DNA of 64,000 nucleotides from Tomocerus qinae. Its lineage: Eukaryota; Arthropoda; Collembola; Entomobryomorpha; Tomoceridae. Within the stretch, counting starts at the first letter, position 1; each line of letters starts with the position of its first letter. The position numbers and the translations under genes are program-made. The notes under the pieces were generated by a model, which ran no database searches, was not told the DNA's origin, and saw only the letters and a program-made list of their open reading frames with translations. The stretch lies in assembly GCA_020055645.1 (NCBI GenBank), contig CM034547.1, forward strand, positions 67,676,884-67,740,883, given 5' to 3'. Below are positions 44,001 through 64,000 of the stretch, one piece after another.

Positions 44001-46469
44001 TTATAGGAAACGTGTGTAGTATTAAATTGTAAATTATATGTAGATAACATCATAGCTATTCAAAATGTGTAATCTTATCATTGGAGCTGGCTACTGGTGA
44101 GCAATGGACAAGAATTATTATTAGTAGGCTAAAAGTCTGTAGGCTATTTGCATGTTTCGTTCGGTATATTAATACGGGTATACGTTTTTTAATGAATTAT
44201 TATGAATTGAAGCAAGAACAAGAGGGTCTGATCTGAAGTCCAAATTCCGCTCGTAACAACAACCTGCATTGGTTAACAACACAATAATTGGTTGATGTGT
44301 TAAAACTATGTTGAAGAAAAATGTTTATGATTGGCAATTTGTATTTTGCACTAACCCCATTACTACTAAAAATTAATGACACTTGTTAGAGCGGCAGAGA
44401 TTAGTAGTTGAGTGAGAATCGTTGAAGTTAATGTTCATAGTGCAATGCAATGATTAGAAAGATTAGATACAGAATCCATTTATGAACTATGTACAGTGCA
44501 GATCAAGTGTAGTGCGAGGATTACGATGACACTGGCATTGACAGTGATGCGTGACAATGTTTTGTGTTTATAGTGCAAAGGTCTTAATTCAATTTTCATT
44601 GTACCTGTACTTGTAACGGTTATTGTACTAAGTTTATCTGTTTGATTTTAAGAGAATATCGGGGAGTAGAGAAAGTGGTTTATGAGAAAATCATTGCTAA
44701 TAGATTTCGTTTCAATTTCAGATGTAAAGACCCCATTCAGAGGACATTATGTGAACATTGGGCCTCTTGTCGGAAAAGAAGATTGCAAGATATGGACTCT
44801 GTCTATGAATGAAAATTCAGAAAAGACGCCTTTGGTTCTACTTCATGGATTAGGCTCTGGTGTGGCCTTGTGGGCTCTCAATCTTGATGGATTCGCTGCT
44901 GCAAGGCCTGTATATGCATTTGATCTCTTAGGTGAGTTGTACAGTTTTAATTAATATAAAGGTATACCGAATTTAGATAATAATGTTAACGCATCATATG
45001 GTGATTGATAATATTTGTCCGCATTTAACCAATGAACGATTACTACTTTAAATGAACGCTTTCCTGTTCAATTTAAATAATTTCTGATAAGATATAATAT
45101 GTCGTACTTACGTTATTTTGTTGCAAAATCTATTATTATGCTCACCGTATTATCTAATTTTACTTTTATACTTTATATACATGTAGACAATTTAGAATAA
45201 TATGCTAACTCTTTTCAATATAGGTTTCGGACGAAGCTCCAGGCCTCATTTCAGCAATGACGCTTTAGATTCAGAGCGTGAGCTGGTTCATGCCATTGAA
45301 GAATGGAGACGGGAAATGAAGTTGGAAAGATTCGTACTTTTGGGCCACAGTATGGGTGGCTTTCTCGCTACTTCCTATGCCATAAGATATCCGGCTAGGT
45401 AATTTGTGACACATGTCAGTATGTATAATACATACTGCCATTATGAACATAAATTCTCTATTTTATTGTCAATTATTTATGGTTTTTGAATATTTAGATT
45501 AACTGTATGAGTTTAATTGTTTTGTCACAGAGTTTCGCATTTAATATTAGCTGACCCTTGGGGCTTTCCTGAAAAACCAGCAGATTTGAGTCAGAGATAT
45601 CCCATTCCAATGTGGGTTAAAATGATAGCGTATGTTCTTCAACCTTTGAATCCTCTTTGGGGTATACGAGCCGCTGGGGTAATGCGAGTAGGTAAGGAGT
45701 TGCTAGTGTTAATACTTTGCATCGTATCTTCCTCTTGTAAAATAGTATTTCGTGTTATAATATTTGTCTTTAAACTTCCAGGTCCTAAACTTATTGAGAA
45801 AGTAAGACCAGACCTAATAAAGAAATTTTCTTCATTAAGTGACGATGGAGATGCAAAAATAGCCGAATACATCTTTCACTGTAACGCCCAAAACCCAACG
45901 TAAGAGAGTTGCTCTGTAATACTCTTAAACACAATATTATTCAGTTTTTCATGTAATAATTTTTTTCCACTTTGGAATTACAGTGGAGAGGCTGCGTTTC
46001 ATTCAATGATGTCATCATTTGGCTGGGCTAAGTTTCCTATGTGTAATAGAATTCCATCTCTAAACAAAGACGTTCCTTTAACAATGATATATGGTTCTCG
46101 TTCATGGGTAGACCATTGTCCTGGTACCATGATTCAAAAAATGAGATCCAGTTCATACGTTGATGTTCAGGTGTGTTCTTTTTGAAAGTAGCTTTTTCAT
46201 ATTTACCAAATGTGTTTAAAATTATAACGAGATTTCTATTTTTGCAGATTATTCAAGGAGCTGGTCATCATGTATACGCCGACAAACGTGATAACTTTAA
46301 TCAGCTTGTTCTTCGAGCTTGCACACATGGTGATCAAAATGACCCTCAAAGATTCCTTTTGTCTTCGCGAGAGAAATCGAAAAGTGAAGAAAGTGAGAGC
46401 GATATAACCCTGCAATTGACAAAAATAGAAGATGTTACAGAACCAGAGCCTGTTAAGCCATCTAATTGA
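41012..46469 (+). CDS. ABHD4/ABHD5-family alpha/beta hydrolase, copy A (complete catalytic set)
   Basis: A lipid hydrolase or acyltransferase-like protein of the ABHD4/CGI-58 group (Drosophila pummelig), expected on lipid droplets or membranes in phospholipid and triacylglycerol turnover. Eight exons join in frame: 41012-41100, 41491-41567, 44722-44931, 45224-45398, 45531-45691, 45782-45899, 45984-46170 and 46248-46469, giving 412 residues. [12 protein letters not shown] opens the conserved Trp-rich N-terminal segment, which in ABHD5 anchors lipid droplets. LLHGLGSG is the oxyanion loop. The nucleophile elbow GHSMGG has Ser168. Asp320 (SRSWVD) and His346 (GAGHHVYAD) complete the triad; H346 to D351 forms HX4D. 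Vertebrate ABHD5 has Asn in place of Ser, so this copy resembles ABHD4 and insect proteins. The C-terminal 50 residues are acidic and probably disordered. Intron 2 is 3.15 kb. A candidate AATAAA lies at 47884-47889. Two adjacent ATGs open the frame. Confidence 0.94.
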
Positions 46470-49400
46470 TGTTAGTTAATGGCAACAAACTTAGGTTATC
46501 CTTTTAGACTAAGGAAGATTATAAAGCTGAGAAAAATGCACAAATATCTAAACCATCTGATTGTAAGATATTTAAAGTATATTATAGATATTGAACAGGT
46601 TTCTTTATATCTATTTGTATTGAGATTTCTTATTAATGCATAATAATTATGAAATGTTAACCAATTACGAATCAAACAAATATTGTATTGTAAGTATACG
46701 CCTACGCATCGGAAATGCTTTTGCGTAATTAATTAATCCGTTCATTGTTGGTTCCTTTTCATTCTTCCATCGTAAAATGGTAAAGAACAGGATTACTTTT
46801 TTGACAATGGACAAAAATATTATTGTTGTTGTATGCTGATAGTCTATATTGTAAAGGTTGACGTAGTATAGGGTTTACCTAATAGAATCAAAGAGAAACG
46901 TCAATGTTTTCTTGTAAAACTTGAAATTAATTGACTTAAAAAGGTCTAGTGTGCAATATTGTTGTGTGGACCTTGCATTTGCTGATATAAGAAAGGCAGT
47001 TATTGTAGACACACTTATGTACAGATAGATAGTTTATATTTAACCTGATATTCCTATAACTAGAACGTAAAGTATGTGTATAGTTTGTAGAAAAGGGTTA
47101 TTCGTTAAAATACGAAAACGAAACTGTGAGTTGTCATTTTCAGTGGTCGCCATAAAGTATTCTTTGATATTCATTAGTTGATGTTAAATAATTGTATTTA
47201 TGCTAAATATTGTTGCATATAATTGTGGCAACGCACCCTTATTTATTTCGTCTAGATATTATTGTATGTGATGTAATGTTGTAGATTATTTTCTTCGAAA
47301 TGCGTAGTGTAAAGTATAAAATCCCTACAATTTTGAAAAAAGTTCTGATGCAATATTAAGTTCTGTAGTACATTTGGTTCCTATTGAGTGGTTTGCTTCA
47401 TAAAATCGTTTTATGGTAATTCTGCTCAGTGAATAGTTGTTTATAGCTTGTATAAACGGATTCGCAATATTCGCAGTCTGATAGTGGTTAATTACGATGT
47501 ATTTTTTGTTTTGTTTTATCCATGCATTGTTGCGTTACCATTATAATATACTTATCGATTAGTAAATTAAGAACATCTTGTAGTGCCTAGCTAGACTATT
47601 TTAAGTATTTTCTCTTGAGAACTCTACTGAGTTCCTCACTAATCGTATCTGTCCGATAATTACCCTTTGGGGTGTGATCGCGTTCGATGTTCGTTACAAA
47701 TTGTCTTAATTTTCCTGTCCATTTCAATATGACTAGTTGTTAATTATTACATGTACGATACGTGATATAAAATATCCGTAGATAGTGCCAACAAATCTAT
47801 TTCTTCTACTCCTCTGTAAGGAATGTGGTAAGGTAACATTTGGTCTGACAGGAAGTGTAAAAAATACAGTACATCTCTATTTTAATAAACTGTACGTGCA
47901 AGATTTATAATTGCTCAGCATTTATTATGCGAAATTAAAACTTTTGCACTGAACAATTTTGCTTGTGTAACGCAAATCTTAAATTGGACACATTATCCTG
48001 TAGCAGGAAGACTGTCATAGGGTTACGTTATGACTTTATTAAGTTACTTAATGAGTTCAGTGTCTACTCTGTCTACATGTAAAACTTTTTGACATTTGCA
48101 GATGTTTATCTTGTTTTGTAAACTGAAGAACAATAATTAAGTAATTGGTGTTTAGTAGTAGTGCGTAATTTCTGTGATTTTGATTAGATATAAACAAAAA
48201 TATTCGTTTAGGTATATTTAAGCTAATAAATCATTATTGTCGTTTCATTTTTGAAATATATATGATTACAGATAAAATTGACCAACCTGCAATTTTTCAA
48301 AACCCTTTTCATAGTTATTTTACATGTCTAAAGCTAGATATAAGTTGTAAAATGGTAGAGCATTGAATATGAATACTTAGCTTATACAACTGCTTTGCGG
48401 TGATACATTGAAAATCTATGCATATTAATAGATGTAAAGCAATTCTTTTAGAACCTGGCAAGCAAAGCTAATAGTGTATTTCTTGGGTTGCCAATTCTTC
48501 TTTAAAGCTTTATTTCATTCCCACAGAGCGCAATTTCACGCGAATGTCCAACTCAAGGTGTGGGAAAGCAAACGGAGACATAAAGTCCCATATGAATAGT
48601 TAGTTAGTTATTCATAGTTCACTTGCACAATTTATTTGCACTATTGCATCCTACAAACAATAGCTATAAAAGTGAAATATAAAAGTACATTTTATTACAA
48701 AGGAGTACTTGCTAAACCTGGTCATGATCTGTTAAACAAAACTCTCTACATTACAGTATTACAGTTATATTTTAGCAGTATAAATTTTTTTAGACCTGTT
48801 TGTGTACAGTGTGCATTTAGTTGATGTAAAGGAAATGCACGTCAAATAAGCGAAACAGGGATGGGATACATCGAATTTATTAAGATTCAGTACTAATTTA
48901 TTATTCAATTGAGTTTAGGGAATTGTCACCGTATTGTATTTTTTGAAGCGCACCGTTACCATCAGTACACACTTCTGTTGTAGTACTTCAGTCATAATAT
49001 TGCCCAACTATATAGTAGTATTTAAACGATAGCATTTGGCATATCCTATTAAGGTGGTTAATGGTAATTCCTACACAGAATTTTTCATAGCGTGTTGCTT
49101 CATGTCCTTAGTTAATTTGGGTATATTTAATACCTCACCTTAAGAAATAATTTTACAACTAACTGAGGTCTTGGCAAATAATATTGTTATACTGCCCATT
49201 ATACCTAAGTCGCACAGAATGTTGTATTGTATGACAATTCAGTACTGCTGTTCTAGAAGAATACTGCTTCAAAGCTATGGGTAGGTATTTTACTCATGAT
49301 ATATGGCCTAACTGACTACTAAATAATTATAAGTTATTTTTTCAAACCTAGGACTAATAAATAAGTTAAAAAAGAAAAACGAGAAACTGAAATGAAATTA

Positions 49401-49650
49401 TTGCACCGAAGGCTAACGCATCTACCTTTGTAAATGGCATATTATGAGCTAATTGGTTAAGAACCTTGGGGAATTTGAAACCACCCTAGGCGATGGGCCA
49501 ATATACACAATTGTAGATATGTCAGTTAAAAACGTTGCAAAAACATGTTAAATTTTCTAGTGATTTGGAATTTTAATTTAAATATTATATCCTCCACTTC
49601 TGTTACGGTAAAATGAAAATGTTATTCCTATGTGATGATTTAGTTTCTAC
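46470..49650. other. 3' UTR of copy A and spacer to copy B
   Basis: No coding sequence recognised. The first clear AATAAA after copy A is at 47884-47889, implying a 3' UTR of up to 1.4 kb. The remaining 1.7 kb should include the promoter of copy B unless B shares upstream leader exons with A. Confidence 0.5.
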
Positions 49651-52600
49651 ATGGTATCTAGAAGCTTTGGTATGTCACCACGAACACAAGTAGCATCAAA
49701 CTCGGGTTTCAGGTAATTTTCGTAGTCTGTATTATGCAATAATTTACTTCAAGCTAATCTGTCAAAATTGGCAAATTTTATCTTCTGTTTATTGGGAAGT
49801 GATTACTGGTGCCCACAGGTGGTTCAAAAAGCAACTCCGGCAATGGCAACCTGCTTCAAAGGCTGCACCGGAGATCGCAGAAAAGGAAGTCCTTGCATGT
49901 AAGCAATTCTTGCGAGAAAAATTTATCATGACTTTAAAATAATTTGTAATTGCTTTCTTTGTGAATTCTTCTCTGAAGATTTAAAAACCCCTTTCAAGGC
50001 GCACTTTGTGAATATCGGCCCAGTGGTTGGAAAAGAGGATTGTCATGTGAGAACAATCTCTATGAATGAAGGCAACAAAAATATTCCAATTGTTCTCCTC
50101 CATGGATTTGGCATGGCCATAGGTTCTTGGGTTCTAAATCTCGATGCAATAGCAGCCGAAAGACCTGTTTATGCCATAGATATTCCAGGTATGCCAAGGA
50201 AGTAAAAGATTCTAAAAGTAAAAGGACAAACCGAAAATATAAATTTCGTTATTTGGTATTGAGAGGAAATTAAAAAGTTATTTGTTCTGAATTCTGATGT
50301 AATACCATGCTTTTACCAAACTTAGGATTCGGCAGAAGTACAAGATTTCCCTATAGTACGCTCGCACTGGAAACGGAAAAGCAGATGGTAGATTGCATTG
50401 AAGCTTGGCGAAGAGAAATGAAATTGGACAAAATAATTTTGTTAGGCTTTAGTATGGGCGGCTTTTTGGCAACATCTTATGCCTTCAGACACCCACACAG
50501 GTCTCTTATTTCTTTTTGACTTTGCGCAGTACATAAAACTGGTTAGCATAAATTTTGCTTTCTCCGTCCGTTTAATACGTTTAATTTAACTTTCACCGAC
50601 ATTTCTCCTGCATTACTAACAACAATTTTACTTGAAAGTTTATTATGGAGTTAACAAATATTAGCTAATGACTAAAAATGTGACTTACTATTTGTAACTT
50701 TGGTCATTGTACAATTTAAAAGCAATTATATAATTTTAAACATACTTACTACCCGGTTCAAATGATTAATAGGTAATTTTACTTGCAATGAATACTATAT
50801 TTAATAATTAATTGAATATGTGTCCAATATTTTAGATTATCACATTTAATTTTGATGGATCCATGGGGGTTTCCAAAAAAAACTAGCGAAATGACTTTCT
50901 TAGATGCCAGGCTTCCATTTCCAGGTCCTCCAGTTGTGGGGTCTGTAGTTCACCTTTTATCACGTCATTTCAATGGTCTATTTTTGCTGCGGCTATTCGA
51001 AAAATTTCGTTGTGGTAAATGATTTCATTTAGATTATTTCTATTTTTCCTGATGTCTTTGTCTTTATGAATATTGAGTACACTCAAAGTCAAAGTCGCAG
51101 TCGGAAAAATCATTCATGCAATGCCCTCCTTTTTCATTTTGAGCTTTTGGGTGTGAGGAAGATTTTGGGTTAGGGCCGGGCTAATGCATATCATTCCTGA
51201 CTGCGACTCTGAAAACATTTTTCAGCATTCCAATCTGCATATAATTGTGACGTTTACTATAGGCGACAAGGTACTCCGTTCTGCATTCCCTATAATTGAA
51301 AATCTTTCCGTCCTTGGTGAAAATGGAGTTGATAAAGCAATTCACTACATTATCCAAATCAATTCCCAAGAGCCTACGTAAGTTATGCTTTCTTTCTCAT
51401 TTCTGGTGCGACGGTGTGAGGCTGTGGAATGCAGTATTTAGATTAGACTAGACTGAGCAATGAAGGAAGAATCATTAATTAATAGGAAGAACTTATCAGG
51501 AGGAAGATATTCGTTTTAGCTTTCAATAAAAATTCCGTGAAAAATAATTTAAATCCCTTGTCTACTGTTTTTGGGGCAATAGGAGAGTTTGGTATTCGAA
51601 AATAGAAGTCAGATAACAATGACCCCTAATTTTTATTCCATTACATTCTTACATTAATCTGTTACATTACACAGACTGTGGTAATAACCACAGTATTTTG
51701 ATCCCCATGGCTAATTTACTAAATTTTTGTTATTTTGGGTAGGGCATTACTGTATGTGGGGGAGTAGCCATGGGGATCAAGCTACTGTGGTAATAATATT
51801 GTTGGGTATACTGGCAAGATGGAAAGCAATGCGAAAGTGTTTTCTTCATTTTGATTTTTTAAGCCCAGTTTCCACCGCTCGTAATACAGTCGGGGTTTTA
51901 AAATTAATTTTAATTGAATTTCTAAAGAAAGGAAATTTAAAATCAAAATCAACCTTTAAATAAAAGTTCCCAGTCCTAATTAGCATTCATTTTAATCTAC
52001 TAACAAAACTTATCACCCCATTAAGGCTATTTGATTTATGGGACGATATAGCACTGCATTTCAAAAATTGCATTGAATTTTATTTTATTTTAAAAACCTT
52101 TTGATGACTGAACCTTATTATCTCCGGTAATTTTAGTGGAGAGGCTGCATTTCGTTCAATGTCATCGAAATCAGGATCATTTTGGGCTATGTTTCCCATG
52201 AGTGAAAGAATTTCAACATCTTTGGATAAAAAGGTGCCTTTAACATTCATCTACGGTACCAAATCCTGGCTCTGTAAAATGCCTACATCCGAGATCCAGA
52301 AAATGCGACCGACTTCGTACGTTAATGAAGTGGTATGCAAATATCTTTTCACTCTTAATCTTGTTTGTGGAATATGTGGAACCTTGCTGCAAAATATTAA
52401 TTCTAGCGATTTGCACTCGGAGAATCCTACCTAGACTACTTAAAATTTTACCACACAAGGATGCAATGCGTAATAATAGTATGGCCAGGGAACATCTTTT
52501 ATACTCCCATGTCAAATTAAACAACTAAAATACGATTACTATGCTGCATCATAACATTTACTGGAATTTCCCATCAGTGGTTATTGATTGATGACATGAT

Positions 52601-52771
52601 GAGCAATATGATTCATGCCGATTGTCAAGTAAGATTTTAAAATATTATATTTTTGGTGTTTTATAGTTAATTGATGGAGGTGTTCACGAGTGCAATATAT
52701 GCCACAGCAGTACCGTCAATACAGAAGTTATCAAGGCATGTGATTTCGGTGACAAGCATTTTACGACGTGA
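49651..52771 (+). CDS. ABHD4/ABHD5-family paralogue, copy B (probable pseudoenzyme)
   Basis: A tandem duplicate of the upstream hydrolase. Eight exons join in frame: 49651-49712, 49819-49898, 49979-50188, 50326-50500, 50836-51014, 51263-51377, 52137-52332 and 52667-52771, giving 373 residues. Exons 3 and 4 have exactly the same lengths as in copy A (210 and 175 bases) and all intron phases match, proving common origin. [10 protein letters not shown] keeps the Trp-containing N-terminal segment. Key sites differ: the elbow is GFSMGG (Ser160 kept, His changed to Phe); the position of the catalytic Asp is Cys320 (KSWLCK), still 26 residues before His346 as in copy A; and HX4D has become HECNIC. 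The acidic tail is gone. All splice sites are intact and there is no stop, so the gene looks maintained, perhaps as a lipid-binding regulator. The first exon is the least certain: it is chosen by ATG, donor and phase. Confidence 0.88.
51688..51790. repeat. Inverted repeat in intron 6 of ABHD copy B
   Basis: Arms 51688-51712 and 51766-51790 are reverse complements over 25 bases with three mismatches (core TTGATCCCCATGGCT), with a loop of 53 bases. ACTGTGGTAATA occurs directly repeated beside the arms at 51675 and 51784. It may be a small MITE or a transposon remnant. Confidence 0.7.
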
Positions 52772-55700
52772 TTATTACTCAATATTATGCCCATGACATT
52801 CAAACTGCTCCATTAAGTATTTTTTACGCATCCTTCTAAATAAGTAATTGTAGTACAAGTACAAGAAGCGCAAGTAAAAAAGTAGTCAGAGTTTCGAAAC
52901 AACTTAGAAAGCCAATGAAAGATAAAAGAAAATTAAAAACAAGTGATTAATATCGTCCGTAATAATGATTTTTTCTGCACGTGCCAAATACAATTATACA
53001 GACAGATGATACTCCGATTTGCAAAGTTAAGATCTTAGTAATAACTAAATAATAATTAGTATTTAATGATCGCGTGTTTATTTGACTGATAACGAACATC
53101 TCATCATTTGGCTAAATATGTAGCAACAAATATCTATCTGCATATTATAATATTATTGGTATTTCTTATGTTTAATTGCATGTAATTATTATTTAGTTCT
53201 AACTGAATAAACTATCTAGGTACAGAAATCCTTCATAAAATGTCAAATAAAGTCGAGACGATAGACGTAACTAAAGTATGTACAGTTAAATACATGCAAG
53301 TATTATTTGATAACAATTAGGAATCACATAAGAAATTCTATTTGGTAAGTTGTAACTCAAAATCTCAGATTCATTCATTCATGTAACAAGTATAGTTTCA
53401 TTATCTTTAATATGTACTGCTTCGTATCGTAGATTAGTTTGTGAATCATTATGAAGGACGATTTCCTGTCTGCTCATCTTTTCATTTACACCTCATTAAT
53501 CATTCAATATTATACAGTTATTCGTATCAACAGATTTCACATCAATTTAGGTTAAATTTACTCATTATTTCACTATAATATATAATTCTTAAAGAATTGA
53601 CAAATGAAAACACATAATACGAGGAAAAGTGAGTAAAACAACGTTTGTTGTAGCCTTACCATTGAAATTCACAAACCGTAAATTTATAATATTTAATTTG
53701 TCACGATGGGATTTTTGTTACATCGTTTATGTAGCATGTACCATTAACTGACAGTATAGTAATTACAATTTATATTTATGACATGGACATGCACTGTTAC
53801 ACAGTGTAATTAGTTATATAGTGACATATCAAAAGGGTACCTGATTACATTTGTGTCTACTTTGTCGGATATCGTTACAATCTTCAAAACTACTATGTGC
53901 TAATGTTACTCATAATATAAGTAGAAGCTAATTTGTTCGTTTCGTAGTACGGGACTCATTCTCGTATTCTTACCTATTTATTTTCTAGTAAATAACTTGT
54001 ATGATGTCTCAAATTTGTGCGAAGTTTCACATCATGAAATGTTCAGGAATTTATTTTCCATTTCCGGAGAAGTTTTTCTCCGTCGTAAATCACATAGCTA
54101 ATTGTTAGGTAAGTTTCTTTACCTGTCTAACTAATCTAAGAAACTATTTTATAGATACCTGTTTAGGTAATTAGGAAGTAATGTTTAGTAAGGGGAAAGT
54201 TTGATAACACAATTATGTGGGCCAATAAAATTCTTACGACCAACTCAATAACTCAATTCGTTGGTCTAGGCCAACTAGATGTCCTTCCGGTTAACAGAAT
54301 GATGTCATTTTAGAAGAACTAATTGAGGTAATGCTGAGAGCAATATTTATGTATTTTTATGGGATTGGGTTTTAAGAAAGTATTTCACTTTTTAATAATT
54401 GTACAGTATGTGATCAAAATACAAGGCCAAAGAATTATAGAATTATCAAACGTAGATAAACTATAAAGCTAGGTTTTGAGTGTCACTTTCCCTTTCACTT
54501 CACACGGAAAAAGGACCATTCAGTTGCTTATTTTGCCTAAAATTACAAATCCCCCCATCTGGGGCAACGTTTTATTAATGAATATTCCTTTGAGTGTAAA
54601 GTGAAAAGGAAGTGACACTTAAAACCTAGCTTAATACAGATCTGTTTCCCTCTCGAGTCATTTGGCCTAGACCAATAAATCTTTTCGTTTGCCGCATCGA
54701 TATTTTGGCATATTACAAATGTACATGGCATTTGGCTTAATGTCAATGTACTGTCAAACGTTAGCGTATACGTCATGATGTCAAGTCGATTAAATTTTTA
54801 CTTCTACTTAGCTAACATATCTGCTAACCATATTACGTACAAAACCTATCAAGCATTTATACGCAAACTGTGATAAATATTAACTGATTCAAATTCATTC
54901 TCGTAATTGTAATGAAAGTAGTCACTATATAGGCATTTTTAGAATACAGTGCAAATATGCCAAACAGACATAAATAATACATATTCATATACACATCCTT
55001 ACGTTTTACATAGCTTATAAATAAATGAGAATGAAGTTAAATTGTAGGTGGTTATTTATTGTGTAAGTAATTTTAATACTATTTACCTAATCCCGTTTAC
55101 AGAGGTCATAGCTAGAAGTTAATTGAACTGGTCAAATAGTTATATGCATTTAGGAAGAGTAAAGAGTCCTTCATGAATTCCATATCATTGTCATGAAAGA
55201 TTATCGGGTTCCAATTGTATTTGAACTAGGCCGTAATTATCATGCAATCTGGAATCTGCATCTCATCTCAAGTCGTTTCTACACATTTCATATAATCACG
55301 TGTGCGTTATACACCTTTAGCAATATCTACCAAAGAAAAGCTGATGTTTCTCTAAGCATACATTAAACTAAAAAATAAAATTGATCTACTTTCTCCCATC
55401 TTCATACATTTTCAGATCTATACTGCCTGCCATCGTATCAATACTACCATCCAGTACTATCTTGTACAGCCAATGGATTGAATGTGTTTAGCTCACTGTC
55501 GATAAATCCCTATACCTACAAGCCTACAACATACCTCCTTAAGTTCTAATTTTATTTGGCAGCCCAATCAGCAGATTCTAATTGCAACAATTATTCGCTT
55601 GTTTCTTTTCCAGGGAAATTAAACTGTTATTAAGGCACAGGGCCAGAACAAGTTTCGGTGGTATAGTAAATATGTGTATTTTGTGTAGTTAGTATGTATA

Positions 55701-56491
55701 TCTGTAATTTGTAAATATGCGTATAATTTGTAAATGTAGTTCATTAGTGCGTTCCAATAAACCAAAACCACGGTGTACAAATTATGGCATTACGCAACAA
55801 TCATAAATCACATTGACGATCTAAATATATCTAACTGTCCACAATTTCAGTCTGCAATAGTGTGCAGATATATTTTCTTCAATCAAAAATTCTAGCTTTC
55901 TTGTTTTCGTTATTAATACGTTGTCAGAGGTCTGGCTCCTCTCTGCTTGACTTGGTTTCTTTTGGTAACTTGGCTTTCTTGAAAGTTTAGAGTAATGGCA
56001 CAGGGCACATGTTATTTCACATAATATTCGTGTGTAAAGGGGTGCTGAAACTTAACTCTGTTTTATTAATATGCAATCTCGACAGAGATTGTTCAAGCCG
56101 ACAATGGGTCACACCTAATATAAATTAGTCAGACAGACTTGAAATAGTTACAAAGATATTTTATATGAAAAAATCTGAAGGAAGGCAGTAGTGACGGCTA
56201 AATAGGTAACAATAGTTGTAGTACAATTACAAATTAGTTAGTTCCATATGTTCATCAAATAATTTGTAGTAACAGGATCTACTTTTCATAAACAGAGCAT
56301 GGAAAAATGTCTGTCTGTACACACAGTTATGTTACGTGAACTCTTCCGCAATGAATCAGTTAAGACTTCAATTTCACTTTTCAGATGAGTCTCTGTTGCT
56401 GAGGCATAGGAAGATGCATAGGCAAAACTATCCGGTTGACATTAATAGTCGTCTGATTGATTAAAGTGGGCTGCTGAACCCACAGCTGCCA
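52772..56491. other. 3' ends of ABHD copy B and CMIP; no other gene
   Basis: The two genes converge here, 3.7 kb apart. CMIP is known for a long 3' UTR in other animals, which could fill much of this on the minus strand. A plus-strand AATAAA is at 53207 (CTGAATAAAC). The only structure recognised is the inverted repeat around 54466-54632. Confidence 0.45.
54261..54675. repeat. Nested inverted repeats, possible MITE
   Basis: Inner arms 54466-54504 and 54594-54632 share AAGCTAGGTTTTRAGTGTCA and a following CTTTCACTT-like stretch in inverted orientation, with a 90-base loop. Farther out, TTGGTCTAGGCCAA (54261-54274) and its exact reverse complement (54662-54675) bracket the inner pair. Together they suggest a 415-base element with decayed sequence between the two pairs, or two unrelated hairpins. 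Confidence 0.6.

Positions 56492-64000
<7,509 letters not shown>

Overview
This window looks like nuclear DNA from an animal with compact but intron-rich genes. It is AT-rich, has GT-AG introns and conserved metazoan single-copy genes, and most introns are 60-130 bases, with a few of several kilobases. An arthropod is most likely; a springtail-like hexapod is only a guess from gene style, and nothing here fixes the taxon. I rebuilt the gene models by joining exons by hand at splice sites with reading frame kept across each junction. They agree in order and length with the known families.

Left half (1-23.6 kb) is gene-dense: PPCS (coenzyme A synthesis, minus strand, 3' end cut by the window), ARMC8 (CTLH/GID E3 ligase subunit, plus), ICA1/ICA69 (arfaptin-homology membrane trafficking protein, minus), CNOT10 (CCR4-NOT subunit, plus), MCM4 (replicative helicase, minus) and an Aurora B-type kinase (minus). 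PPCS/ARMC8 are head to head; ARMC8/ICA1 and CNOT10/MCM4 are tail to tail, the latter only 173 bases apart. A 3.5 kb stretch without a recognisable gene lies between ICA1 and CNOT10.

Middle (23.6-41 kb) is repeat-rich. It holds a 1.08 kb TA-flanked inverted-terminal-repeat element, two short MITEs with TA target sites, a diverged dispersed repeat also present at 21 kb, and a striking 2.2 kb foldback-like palindrome (32078-34285) whose arms contain arrays of a 40-base unit. The only gene recognised here is an intronless GNAT acetyltransferase (29845-30366) that resembles bacterial proteins and is a candidate for horizontal transfer.

Right half (41-64 kb) has a tandem pair of ABHD4/ABHD5-family alpha/beta hydrolases on the plus strand. 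The first keeps the full Ser-Asp-His triad and the HX4D motif. The second keeps Ser and His but has lost the Asp, the histidine of the nucleophile elbow and the HX4D motif, so it is a likely pseudoenzyme. The window ends with the last three exons of CMIP (leucine-rich-repeat adaptor, minus), separated by introns of 3.1 and 4.1 kb. No tRNA, rRNA or CRISPR array was seen.
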